DNA of 64,000 nt from Streptomyces rubradiris (GTDB taxonomy: Bacteria; Actinomycetota; Actinomycetes; Streptomycetales; Streptomycetaceae). Location of the stretch: positions 372,001 to 436,000 of the forward strand of contig NZ_BNEA01000007.1 of the NCBI RefSeq assembly GCF_016860525.1, given 5' to 3'. The first letter of the stretch is position 1. Each line of letters starts with the position of its first letter. Below are positions 24,253 to 32,303 of this stretch, in pieces. Position numbers and translations under genes: made by a program. The notes under the pieces were generated by a model. That model had not been told where the DNA came from, made no database searches, and worked only from the letters and a program-made list of their open reading frames with translations.

Positions 24253-25285
24253 ACCGGGCCGGGGCGCGCCGTTCACCGGTCTGCGGCAGGCCGAGTACTT
24301 CCTGGCCGTGGTCGACAGCGGCGGCATCACCGCGGCGGCGCGGCGGCTGCACGTGGCGCAGCCGTCCCTATCGCAGACCGTACGGGCGATCGAACGGCAG
24401 GCGGGCGTTGAGCTGTTCGAGCGGACGCCGCGCGGTGTCGTCCCCACTCCGGCGGGCCGGGCCCTGGTGGAGCCGGCCCGGCGGCTGCTGGCGGCGCGCC
24501 GGGCGGCCGGCCGCGCGGTCTCGGACGTGGCGTCGCTGCGCGCCGGCCGCCTGGAGCTGGTGGCGCACGCCTCGGTGACGGCCGACCCGCTGGCGCGGGC
24601 GGTGGGCGGGTTCCGCCGGGCCTACCCGGGGGTCGGCGTGCTGGTGGAGGACGCGTCCGACGACGACGAGCTGGTGTACGCGCTCGCCGACGGGCGCCAT
24701 GAACTGGCCGTGGTGTCACTGCCGTTGCCGTCGGCTCCCGATCTGGTGACGGAGGAGCTGGGCCACCACGAGATCTGGCTGGCCATGGCGCCGGGCACCG
24801 CCATCGCACCGGGACCGGTGTCGCCGGCCGAGGTGAGCGCCATGCCGCTGGTGGCGGTCCTGCACGGCGGCTCCGCCCGGCACGCGATCCGCCGGGCCCT
24901 CGCCGGCACCGGGACCGAGGAAGGCGTTGGGCACGGCACCGGGCATCGGCGGAGCAGCGGGCGCGAGCCGGGCGCGGGGCGCGAGCAGGACGGCCGGGAG
25001 CCGGCGCGGGCGGTGCGCTCCTGGGCCGGTGTCGTCACGCCGCGTCTGGGTTCCGTCATCCCGCTGGTGCTGACCGGTGCGGGCGCGGCTCTGGTGGACC
25101 GCTGGTACGCCGAGCGCATCGCGGAGCAGGGCGGGGTCGTCCGCCCCCTCGGCCCGCCCGTGCGCGCCCCGTTCGGAGTGGCACGCCGCAGGGAGCCCCT
25201 GTCCCCGGCCTGCCGGGTGTTCCTGGACATCCTGCGGGAGACGTGCGCGGCACGGTCCGCCGGCGGCCCGGGTCCGGGAGCGTGA
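24233..25285 (+). CDS. LysR family regulator with an insertion in the effector domain
   Basis: This second LysR protein is about 350 residues, longer than the usual 300. The winged helix is LRQAEYFLAVVDSGGITAAARRLHVAQPSLSQTVRAIERQAG. In the effector domain, about 35 residues rich in Gly, Arg and Glu (24910-25020) interrupt the fold between RRALAG and AVRSWAGVV. The start is taken as GTG 24233, overlapping the upstream gene by 20 bases; TTG at 24242 is an alternative. It is convergent with the CoA-transferase gene, 36 bases away. Confidence 0.85.
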   Translation: MGPLPGEPGRGAPFTGLRQAEYFLAVVDSGGITAAARRLHVAQPSLSQTVRAIERQAGVELFERTPRGVVPTPAGRALVEPARRLLAARRAAGRAVSDVASLRAGRLELVAHASVTADPLARAVGGFRRAYPGVGVLVEDASDDDELVYALADGRHELAVVSLPLPSAPDLVTEELGHHEIWLAMAPGTAIAPGPVSPAEVSAMPLVAVLHGGSARHAIRRALAGTGTEEGVGHGTGHRRSSGREPGAGREQDGREPARAVRSWAGVVTPRLGSVIPLVLTGAGAALVDRWYAERIAEQGGVVRPLGPPVRAPFGVARRREPLSPACRVFLDILRETCAARSAGGPGPGA

Positions 25286-25321
25286 CCACGCCTCCCGGTA
25301 CGCTCCCAGTGCGCCTCTCCC

Positions 25322-26527
25322 TCACCGCCCCGCGTCGGCCTCGCCGGTCACCGCGGCCACCTGCTCGGGGGTGTAGCCGATCTCGGTCAGGACGGACGCG
25401 GTGTCCTCGCCGAGTTCCGGGCAGGGCCGCCGTACCCCGGAGGGCGAGCCGGAGTAGCGGACGGGATCGCCGATCACCCGGTAGGCGCCGACGTGCGGGT
25501 GCTGCTGCACGTCGAGCATGTGCCCGTCGACCCAGTAGGGGTGCTCGCCGGCGTGGTCGAGGTTCATGACCGGGGCGAACGGGATGGAGTGCCGGGAGCA
25601 GAACGCGTCCCACTCCGCGGTGGTGTGCCCGCCGGTGTACCGGGCGAGCAGCTCGTACAGCTCGCCGATCTTCGACTGGAAGTTCTCGGGGGTGAAGCCC
25701 TCCAGTGCCTCGGGGTGCCCGACGAACGTGAAGAAGGCCTCGGCGTCACGGTAGTTGTACGGCAGGACGCACGCGTATCCGTCCTTGGTCGGGAACGCCG
25801 CGTGCCCCGGTTCCAGGGAGCGCGGGAAGCCGACGGGACCGGCCGGGGGCTCGTACGCCTGGCCGCCGATGTGCTCGACCAGGGTGAAGGCGAACATCGT
25901 GTCCGCCATCGGCACCTCGACGTGCTGGCCCTTGCCGGTGCGTTCCCGGCCGAGCAGGGCGGCGAGCACGGCGTAGGCGATGGTCATGCCGCAGACCTTG
26001 TCGGCCATGGCCGTGGGTACGTAGTAGGGCTGGCCGGTGACCCGCCGCATCAGGTCGACCATGCCGGAGGCTGCCTGGATGACCTCGTCGTAGGCGGCGT
26101 AGTCGGCGGCCGGCGAGTCGGAGCGGAAGCCCTGGGCGTTGCAGTAGACCAGGCGCGGGTTGCTCTCGGCCAGGTCCTCGTAGGTGAGACCCAGCTTGCG
26201 CAGGGCGCGTGGGCGCATGTTGGTGATCAGCGCGTCGGCCGTGCCGATGAGCGCCAGCGCGGCCTGCTTGCCCTCGGGCGTCTTCAGGTCCAGCCGGACA
26301 CTGCGCTTGTTGCGGTTGATGTTGAGCGCCAGCGCCCCGATGGTGTCGGCGTCCCGCCGGTGCACATGCCGCATCACGTCACCGACGGGCGACTCGATCT
26401 TGATGACGTCGGCGCCGAGGTCGCCGAGGATCTGGCAGGCGTAGGGCCCCATGATGACGCTGGCCAGGTCGATGACGCGCAGGCCGTCGAGGGGGCGGGT
26501 GCCGGATGCCGGGGTGGGGTGGTTCAT
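25322..26527 (-). CDS. Family III (CaiB/BaiF) CoA-transferase
   Basis: The 401-residue protein has the family III start LDGLRVIDLASVIMGPYACQILGDLGADVIKIE. The catalytic Asp is probably Asp176 in TAMADKVCG (Asp169 in formyl-CoA transferase). Further family signatures are NRNKRSVRLDLKTPEGK and GRERTGKGQHVEVPM. It lies downstream of a glutaryl-CoA-dehydrogenase-like gene. Since human SUGCT, a glutarate CoA-transferase, belongs to the same family, activation of glutarate or a similar dicarboxylate is a reasonable inference. The 191-bp gap between the two genes is low-complexity GC repeats. Confidence 0.9.
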   Translation of the reverse strand: MNHPTPASGTRPLDGLRVIDLASVIMGPYACQILGDLGADVIKIESPVGDVMRHVHRRDADTIGALALNINRNKRSVRLDLKTPEGKQAALALIGTADALITNMRPRALRKLGLTYEDLAESNPRLVYCNAQGFRSDSPAADYAAYDEVIQAASGMVDLMRRVTGQPYYVPTAMADKVCGMTIAYAVLAALLGRERTGKGQHVEVPMADTMFAFTLVEHIGGQAYEPPAGPVGFPRSLEPGHAAFPTKDGYACVLPYNYRDAEAFFTFVGHPEALEGFTPENFQSKIGELYELLARYTGGHTTAEWDAFCSRHSIPFAPVMNLDHAGEHPYWVDGHMLDVQQHPHVGAYRVIGDPVRYSGSPSGVRRPCPELGEDTASVLTEIGYTPEQVAAVTGEADAGR

Positions 26528-26718
26528 GAAGGTCTCATCCCCTTGCGGAATGACTCGTCCCGGTGCGGGACGGGGAGGGTTGCGGTGAGGGAGGGCCGGC
26601 GGCGCGCGGCTGCGCGGGCGTGGGCTCGGGGTCCAGGGCGCGGAGCCACACGGGCTCAGCGCTCGGGACACAGGACTCTGGGCGCGGGGCCTCGGGGCCA
26701 GGGCTCGGGGCGCGGGGC

Positions 26719-27918
26719 TCAGACGAAGGCGCTGATCCCGGTGGCCGCCCGGCCGACGATGAGGGAGTTCATGTCGCGGGTGCCCTCGTACGAGTAGAGC
26801 GCCTCGGCGTCGGCGAAGAAGCGGGCCGCCTTGTACTCCAGCAGGATGCCGTTGCCGCCGAACACCTCGCGGGCCCAGGCGACGGTCTCGCGCATCCGGG
26901 TGGTGCAGAACATCTTGGCCATGGCCGCCTGGGCCTCGCTCAGCGCGCCCTCGGCGTGCAGCTGGGCCATCCGCACCGCCATCGCCTGGGAGGCGGTGAT
27001 GTTGCCGAGCATGCGGGACAGCAGGTCCTGGATGAGCTGGAAGCTCCCGATCGGCTTGCCGAACTGCTCGCGCTCCACCGCGTAGGCGCGGGCCGCCTCG
27101 TAGGCGCCGATCGAACAGCCGATGGCCTGCCAGGCCACACCGCCGCGGGTGACCTTGAGGACGCGTGCGGTGTCGCGGAAGGAGTCGGCCCGCTGGAGTC
27201 GGTTCTCCTCCGGGACCCGGACGTCGTCCAGGACGATGTGGGCGTTCTGCACACCGCGCAGGGCGATCTTGCCCTCCAGCTTGCGGGCGGTGAAGCCGGG
27301 AGTGCCCTTTTCCACGACGAAGCCCTTGACCTGCCCGTCCGCCTCGTCGCGGGCCCAGATCACCACCAGGTCGGCGAACGTGCCGTTGCCGATCCAGCGC
27401 TTCTCGCCGTTGAGCACCCACTCACCGCCGTCACGGCGGGCCGTGGTCAGCAGTCCGCGGGCCGTGCCGGAACCGACCAGCGGCTCGGTCAGACCGAACG
27501 CGCCGATCTTGCGCCACTCCACCATCTGCGGCAGCCAGCGCTGCCGCTGCTCGTCGGAGCCGCACTCACGGATGGAGCCCATGCCCAGCCCGCTGTGCAC
27601 GCCGTAGAAAGTGGCGAACGAAGGGTCGACGCGGGCCATCTCCATGCTGATCAGGCCGCTCAGCAGCGGGCTGCGCGCGGTGATCCCGGGGGCGTCGCCG
27701 GGGATGCCGGTGATGCCCAGGTCGCGGATCGCGTCCACCAGGTGGAGCGGGGACTCGGAACGGGCCCACAGCTCGCCGGCGGTCGGTTCCACCTTGTCGG
27801 CGAGGAAGGAGCGGATGCGCTCCAGCGTCTGCCGTTCCTCGGGTTCGAGCAGGTCCTTGATCCTGAAGAAGTCGCCCTCGACGGCGAACGGATCCATCTT
27901 CTTGTGGTGCGTGGCCAT
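26719..27918 (-). CDS. gcdH: Acyl-CoA dehydrogenase, glutaryl-CoA dehydrogenase-like
   Basis: This is a 399-residue flavoprotein. The catalytic base is Glu378 in SYEGTRDMNSLIVGRAATG, which matches the YEGTHDIHALILGRAITG region of glutaryl-CoA dehydrogenases. FGLTEPLVGSGTARG and NGEKRWIGNGTFADL bind FAD and substrate, and LRGVQNAHIVLDDVRVPEENRL is also GCDH-like. It would oxidise and decarboxylate glutaryl-CoA to crotonyl-CoA in lysine or glutarate breakdown. The ATG at 27918 (MATHHKK) is chosen from family length; the open frame extends upstream without homology. Confidence in the exact substrate is moderate. Confidence 0.85.
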   Translation of the reverse strand: MATHHKKMDPFAVEGDFFRIKDLLEPEERQTLERIRSFLADKVEPTAGELWARSESPLHLVDAIRDLGITGIPGDAPGITARSPLLSGLISMEMARVDPSFATFYGVHSGLGMGSIRECGSDEQRQRWLPQMVEWRKIGAFGLTEPLVGSGTARGLLTTARRDGGEWVLNGEKRWIGNGTFADLVVIWARDEADGQVKGFVVEKGTPGFTARKLEGKIALRGVQNAHIVLDDVRVPEENRLQRADSFRDTARVLKVTRGGVAWQAIGCSIGAYEAARAYAVEREQFGKPIGSFQLIQDLLSRMLGNITASQAMAVRMAQLHAEGALSEAQAAMAKMFCTTRMRETVAWAREVFGGNGILLEYKAARFFADAEALYSYEGTRDMNSLIVGRAATGISAFV

Positions 27919-28182
27919 GATCGCCCTTCCGTGTCGGAGAAACATGCGGGGCACCGGTCCCGGGTTCCCCGGACACCTGGCGGGTGAGTCCTCACTCGCG
28001 CTTTCGGCCCACCGCTGGTCGGCTGCTCTTCCAGTGCACGCCCGGAACACCCCATAGGTCAAAGACGAAAAAACGACCAGGGCCCAAGGAGATACCAATG
28101 CCGTCCTCGCGCCGAGCACTCCGGTACATATCCCCGCAGAATGGGATCAAATATCCGGCGAACCAGCGGAGGCGGCTCGGTG

Positions 28183-29460
28183 ATGCGTGACAGCGCCGAG
28201 GACGGCGAGGGGCCGATCGAGGAGCAGCCCGGGCTGTACGACGAGGAGGACCCGGCCACCCCTGAGGACGAGGACTACGAGGAGACGGCCGACGCGGACG
28301 ACGCGGTTCACGACGATATGGCCGACGCGGACGACGAGGTCTACGACGGCACGGCCGGTCCGGACGAGGAGCCCGCCGTCCGGAGGAGGGCGGCCGACGC
28401 GGACCCCGATGTCTTCCTCGACGTCCCGGTGCTCAAGGTAGACCAGATCGACCTGGACGTGGAGGACCTGCGGGCGCACGTCTCGCTCCAGGCCGAGGTG
28501 CTGGATCTGCTGAGGCTGAACGTGGGCGCCGATGTCGCGCTGGGCCGGGTGCATCTGGGCATCTCGGGGGTGGAGGCGCAGGCCCGGCTGGAGGTGCGGC
28601 TCGACAACGTGGCGACGATCATCAACCGCGTGCTCACCACGCTCGACCGCAATCCGCAGATCCTCGAGGAGCTGACCCGCGGGGTGGGGTCCGCCGTGCG
28701 GGACGTCGGCAGCGGGGCGCGGCAGGCCGTCGGCGAGCTGGGTACGGGCGCGAGCAGGGCGGTCGCCGACCTCGGCAGCGGAGCCGGGTCGGCCGTGCGG
28801 GACGTGGGCCGAGGCGCCGGCCGAGGGGTCGAGGGCGTGGCCCGCGGGGCCGGCCAGGCGGTGGAGGGCGTGGGCCGTGGCGCCGGCCAGGCGGTCGAAG
28901 GTGTAGGGCGGGGCGCCGGTTCAGCGGTGGAAGGGGTGGGCCGTGGCGCCGGCTCGGCGGTGGAGGGCGTCGGGCGGGGTACCGCGGGCGCCGTCGGGGA
29001 CGTGGGCCGTGCGGCCGGGGGCACTGTGACGGGCGCCGTGAGCGGGGTGACCGGGGCGGTCGAGGACGTACCCGGCGTCGTCGGGGAAGCAGCGGGTGCC
29101 GTGGAGGACGTGCCGGAGGCCACCGAGATCGCGTCGGGTGCCGTCGACATCGTGCCGGAGGCCGCCGAGGCCGCGCCGGATGTCGTCGAAGACGTGCCGG
29201 AGGCCACCGAGATCGCGTCGGATGTCGTCGAAGACGCACCTGGCGCCGTCACCGACGCGCCGGACGCCGCGCGTGGTGGCGTACGCCGGGCCGCGGCCCC
29301 CGGAGGGGCCCGGACGCGCGGGCCCGACGACGCGTTCCGGAATCCGGCAGTCCCCGGTCACGGCGGCACCCGCGCGCGCCGAGCACGTGGCGAGGACGGG
29401 AAGTCGCCGCCCCGTCCCGTGCGCCGCCGCGCCCCCAGGGAGCGGGACGAGCCGCCCTGA
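28183..29460 (+). CDS. Acidic, 11-residue-repeat protein of unknown function
   Basis: The 425-residue protein starts at ATG 28183 (GTG 28180 possible; GGAGG upstream). Residues 1-77 are extremely acidic. Residues 78-165 form a conserved-looking domain (VLKVDQIDLDVEDLRAHV, VRLDNVATIINRVLTTLDRNPQILE). Residues 167-280 are about ten 11-residue repeats, VGRGAG(Q/S)AVEG, which would form a long amphipathic helix as in LEA-like or apolipoprotein-like proteins. Residues 290-370 are Ala/Val/Asp/Glu repeats (EDVPEATEIASDVV), and the tail is basic. There is no signal peptide or membrane helix. The TGA stop is followed in frame by another 90 open codons. Confidence 0.8.
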   Translation: MRDSAEDGEGPIEEQPGLYDEEDPATPEDEDYEETADADDAVHDDMADADDEVYDGTAGPDEEPAVRRRAADADPDVFLDVPVLKVDQIDLDVEDLRAHVSLQAEVLDLLRLNVGADVALGRVHLGISGVEAQARLEVRLDNVATIINRVLTTLDRNPQILEELTRGVGSAVRDVGSGARQAVGELGTGASRAVADLGSGAGSAVRDVGRGAGRGVEGVARGAGQAVEGVGRGAGQAVEGVGRGAGSAVEGVGRGAGSAVEGVGRGTAGAVGDVGRAAGGTVTGAVSGVTGAVEDVPGVVGEAAGAVEDVPEATEIASGAVDIVPEAAEAAPDVVEDVPEATEIASDVVEDAPGAVTDAPDAARGGVRRAAAPGGARTRGPDDAFRNPAVPGHGGTRARRARGEDGKSPPRPVRRRAPRERDEPP

Positions 29461-29733
29461 ACGGCCGGCGCCCCGGCTCCGGACGCCGCCCATCCGCCCT
29501 GGGACATCGCGTTCCGGGCGACCGTCCGCGCCGACCGCCTCCGCTTCACGGAGGAACCGCGAACAGCGGTCCGCTTCCCCGGCACCGGGAAGCGGACATC
29601 GACGTCCCGCAGCGAGCGCACGAACCTTCCCGACGAAGTCGTCGCCGGGAAGGAGTACCGGGACGCCCTGATCGTCTACCGCCTCGCGACCCGGCTCGCC
29701 GGGCGGCCGGGGGACGGCGAAGTCACATCTTGA
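29461..29733 (+). pseudogene. Start-less open frame directly behind an in-frame TGA
   Basis: The 90 codons after the TGA at 29458-29460 stay open to a TGA at 29731 in the same frame. They encode a well-structured looking segment (DIAFRATVRADRLRF, VRFPGTGKRTSTSRSERTNLP, VVAGKEYRDALIVYRLATRL) with normal streptomycete codon bias. There is no ATG, GTG or TTG anywhere in it, and CTG only near the end. It may be the natural C-terminus of the repeat protein cut off by a nonsense mutation, a readthrough product, or a gene that lost its start. I do not recognise a named family. Confidence 0.5.
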
Positions 29734-29947
29734 CGCGGCGCAACTCGATGTCCCGGTTGACGAAGAGGTGCACATACCCGCATTGCCAGCAGATCAGCCC
29801 CGTCGCCGTCTCGTCCGCCCAGGCCAGTTTCATGAATTCCATGCCGGTGCTGTTGAGCTTCACGCCTCGCTCGCGGAAGAGCTCTCCTCGGCAGACCTGA
29901 CAAGTGATCCGCGTGTCGCCCAGCCAGGCGTGCACCACCTTCGCCAT
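29723..29947 (-). CDS. Small zinc-ribbon protein
   Basis: This 74-residue protein has two Cys pairs, ITCQVCRGELF and LICWQCGYVHLF, forming a four-Cys zinc ribbon like those in small conserved streptomycete hypothetical proteins. The ATG is at 29947 with an AGGGAGG-type site upstream. Its 3' end overlaps the start-less frame by 11 bases. Function is unknown; nucleic-acid or protein binding is the common role of such folds. Confidence 0.72.
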   Translation of the reverse strand: MAKVVHAWLGDTRITCQVCRGELFRERGVKLNSTGMEFMKLAWADETATGLICWQCGYVHLFVNRDIELRRVKM

Positions 29948-30272
29948 ATCCGCCCTCCCTGTACGTTCGCGCCCAGAGCAGGGCGGTGTGCTGTGCCGCG
30001 ACGACCGTGCCGTACGCGGCTGTTCGGTGCCGGGAAGAACGACACCACACTTCCGGCCGAGGTTGGCGACAATTGAGCGAGATCTGAGGAAATGCACCGA
30101 GTGTGCGCTCCGTGCCGGAAACCCGGCTCGCACCGCCCGCCCGAGGGGTGCCGCGACGGGCGGACACGGCCGGCCCACTGTCTGGCGCGATCCTTGCGAA
30201 CCATGGCGCCCGCGCCGTCGGCATGGGCGCAGGCGGTGATCCACGATGGTGGCGAACGGAAGGAGAGCACTC
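29948..30272. other. Divergent promoter region between zinc ribbon and GAPDH
   Basis: 325 bases without a gene, read outward in both directions. The AT-richer patches GACAATTGAGCGAGATCTGAGG (about 30070-30090) and TCCTTGCGAACC (about 30191) are promoter candidates. A strong ribosome site, AAGGAGAG, lies at 30259-30266 before the GAPDH ATG. I see no clear inverted repeat. Confidence 0.4.
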
Positions 30273-31271
30273 ATGACCCGCATAGCCATCAACGGATTCG
30301 GCCGCATCGGACGCAACGTGCTGCGCGCGCTGCTCGAACGCGACAGCGCTCTGGAGGTCGTCGCCGTCAACGACCTCACGGAGCCCACCGTCCTGGCGCG
30401 ACTGCTCGCCTACGACACGACGGCCGGCCGGCTCGGCCGGCCGGTGAGCGCCGACGGGGACACGCTCGTCGTCGACGGCCGGCGCATCAAGGTGCTGGCC
30501 GAGCGGGAGCCGGCGCGGTTGCCGTGGGCCGAACTCGGGGTGGACATCGTCCTGGAGTCGACCGGCCGTTTCACCTCGGCCAAGGCGGCCCGCGCGCATC
30601 TGGACGCGGGCGCGAGGAAGGTACTCGTCAGCGCTCCGTCGGACGGTGCCGACGTCACGCTCGCGTACGGGGTCAACACCGGGGCGTACGACGCGGCCCT
30701 GCACACGATCGTCTCGAACGCCTCCTGCACGACGAACGCGCTCGCGCCGCTGGCCTCGGTGCTGGACGAACTCGCGGGCATCGAGCACGGTTTCATGACC
30801 ACGGTGCACGCCTACACCCAGGAGCAGAACCTCCAGGACGGTCCGCACCGCGACGCCCGCCGTGCGCGTGCCGCCGCCGTGAACATCGTGCCGACCACCA
30901 CGGGCGCCGCCAAGGCGATCGGACTGGTGCTGCCGAATCTGGACGGCAAGCTGTCGGGTGACTCGATCCGGGTGCCGGTTCCGGTGGGCTCGATCGTGGA
31001 GCTCAACACCACCGTCAGCCGGGAGGTGTCGCGGGACGAGGTGCTGGCGGCCTACCGCGCCGCCGCCGAGGGGCCGCTCGCCGGCATCCTCGAATACTCC
31101 GAGGACCCGCTCGTGTCGTCCGACATCACGGGCAATCCGGCCTCGTCCGTCTTCGACTCGGCCCTCACTCGCGTGGATGGCCGCCATGTCAAGGTGGTCG
31201 CCTGGTACGACAACGAGTGGGGTTTCTCGAACCGCGTGCTCGACACACTCGACCTGCTCGCCGCGCGCTGA
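30273..31271 (+). CDS. gap: Glyceraldehyde-3-phosphate dehydrogenase, NAD type
   Basis: This cytoplasmic tetrameric enzyme oxidises glyceraldehyde-3-phosphate to 1,3-bisphosphoglycerate. It has 332 residues. The NAD fold is INGFGRIGRNVLRALLE, with Asp in VVAVND favouring NAD. The catalytic Cys152 lies in SNASCTTNALAPL, and the base His179 is in TTVHAYTQ. The segment IRVPVPVGSIVELN departs from the more common RVPTPNVS. A stand-alone gene away from pgk/tpi suggests a second, non-housekeeping GAPDH. Its start has an AAGGAGAG site. Confidence 0.95.
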   Translation: MTRIAINGFGRIGRNVLRALLERDSALEVVAVNDLTEPTVLARLLAYDTTAGRLGRPVSADGDTLVVDGRRIKVLAEREPARLPWAELGVDIVLESTGRFTSAKAARAHLDAGARKVLVSAPSDGADVTLAYGVNTGAYDAALHTIVSNASCTTNALAPLASVLDELAGIEHGFMTTVHAYTQEQNLQDGPHRDARRARAAAVNIVPTTTGAAKAIGLVLPNLDGKLSGDSIRVPVPVGSIVELNTTVSREVSRDEVLAAYRAAAEGPLAGILEYSEDPLVSSDITGNPASSVFDSALTRVDGRHVKVVAWYDNEWGFSNRVLDTLDLLAAR

Positions 31272-31300
31272 CCTCACCCGGCGAGGACTGCGCGGTCACC

Positions 31301-31335
31301 GGCGCCCCGGACCCCCGTACGGGGCCCGGGGCGCC
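31301..31335. terminator. Bidirectional terminator between convergent genes
   Basis: GGCGCCCCGGACCCC (31301-31315) pairs with GGGGCCCGGGGCGCC (31321-31335) at 14 of 15 positions around the loop CGTAC. It lies between the convergent GAPDH and tectonin genes and would stop both. Confidence 0.75.
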
Positions 31336-31346
31336 GCCGTGCCCGG

Positions 31347-32045
31347 TCAGCCGGGCAGGTCGCCGGTGTAACGGTAGATGTTCCCGGCCGAGTTGACACC
31401 CCACACGGTGCCGTCCGCGCCCGCCCCGATGTCCGACAGTCCACCGGGAATCTGCACCCACGGACTCGCGTCGTTGTTGGTGTAGTGGTAGATGTTCCCC
31501 GCCGAGTTCACGCCCCACACCGTGGTGCGGGAGCCGGCGGCGATCGCCCTCAGCCCGCCGCTGATCTGCTTCCAGTGGCCAGACTCCTGGTCGCCGGTGT
31601 AACGGTAGATGTTCCCGGCCGAGTTCACCCCCCACACCGTGCCGTCCGCACCCGCCCCGATGTCCGACAGCCCACCGGGAATCTGCACCCACGGACTCGC
31701 GTCGTTGTTCGTGTAGCGGTAGATGTTCCCCGCCGAGTTCACACCCCACACGTTCGTACGCGAACCCACCGCGATCCGCGTCAACCCACCGCTGATCTGC
31801 TTCCAGTGACCGGAGCCCTGGTCACCGGTGTAACGGTAGATGTTCCCGGCCGAGTTCACCCCCCACACCGTGCCGTCCGCACCCGCCCCGATGTCCGACA
31901 GCCCACCGGGAATCTGCACCCACGGACTCGCGTCGTTGTTGGTGTAGTGGTAGATGTTCCCCGCCGAGTTCACGCCCCACACGTTCGTACGCGAACCCAC
32001 CGCGATCCGCGTCAACCCACCGCTGATCTGCTTCCAGTCGGCCAT
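31347..32045 (-). CDS. Tectonin-type beta-propeller (lectin-like) protein
   Basis: The 232-residue protein consists only of six tectonin repeats of 38-39 residues, each with the pattern W-x-Q-I-x-G-G-L...V-W-G-V-N-S-A-G-N-I-Y-x-Y-T. Two alternating repeat types (WKQISGGL..., WVQIPGGL...) form three pairs. Six such repeats normally close into one six-bladed propeller that binds sugars. There is no signal peptide or membrane helix. The ATG at 32045 has a GGGAG site; a start at 32111 would add 22 atypical residues. Export by an unconventional route or release on lysis would be needed if it acts as an extracellular lectin. Confidence 0.85.
   Translation of the reverse strand: MADWKQISGGLTRIAVGSRTNVWGVNSAGNIYHYTNNDASPWVQIPGGLSDIGAGADGTVWGVNSAGNIYRYTGDQGSGHWKQISGGLTRIAVGSRTNVWGVNSAGNIYRYTNNDASPWVQIPGGLSDIGAGADGTVWGVNSAGNIYRYTGDQESGHWKQISGGLRAIAAGSRTTVWGVNSAGNIYHYTNNDASPWVQIPGGLSDIGAGADGTVWGVNSAGNIYRYTGDLPG
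31350..32042 (-). repeat. Three near-identical 231-bp tandem repeats within the tectonin gene
   Basis: The gene is three copies of a two-blade, 77-residue (231-bp) unit. Copies differ at only a few codons (for example IYHYT/IYRYT, QGSG/QESG, LTRIAVGSRTN/LRAIAAGSRTT), and identity extends to silent positions, which points to recent duplication or ongoing homogenisation. Confidence 0.85.
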
Positions 32046-32289
32046 GCCGCCGACTCCCTTCGCTCGGGAAGCGCTGCCTTCGCATGCTGTCCGGGCGGAA
32101 CGGTTCACCATGTAAAGCGAATTAAAGAATGATCTTCTTTATTGTCTCGAAGGGCACGTTTCGCGCCGCTGCTGCCGACCCCGACTGGCCCGCATCCACG
32201 CCCAGACGCATCGAAGTGACGCGAACCGGCGTCATCCGCACGGGTTGTCCGCGCACAAGAAATTGACGCTTTCATAAGATCATCCGCTC

Positions 32290-32297
32290 TATAGACT
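32290..32297 (+). promoter_or_regulatory. -10 element for a probably leaderless MBL gene
   Basis: TATAGACT lies 6 bases before the ATG at 32304, so transcription would start at or next to the ATG. No ribosome site precedes the ATG. The region 32110-32300 is unusually AT-rich and also contains the promoter of the divergent tectonin gene (the minus strand reads TTCTTTAATTCGCTTTACAT before 32111). Confidence 0.5.
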
Positions 32298-32303
32298 CCG
32301 CGA

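Noticed and set aside
26528..26718. Small gene between the dehydrogenase and CoA-transferase
   Set aside because: The frames translate only to low-complexity Gly/Arg/Ser runs from GGGCTCGGGG-type repeats, with no plausible start and ribosome site.
31485..32132. Plus-strand repetitive open frame opposite the tectonin gene
   Set aside because: Its repeats only mirror the 231-bp DNA repeats of the minus-strand propeller gene; the translation has no fold-like pattern.
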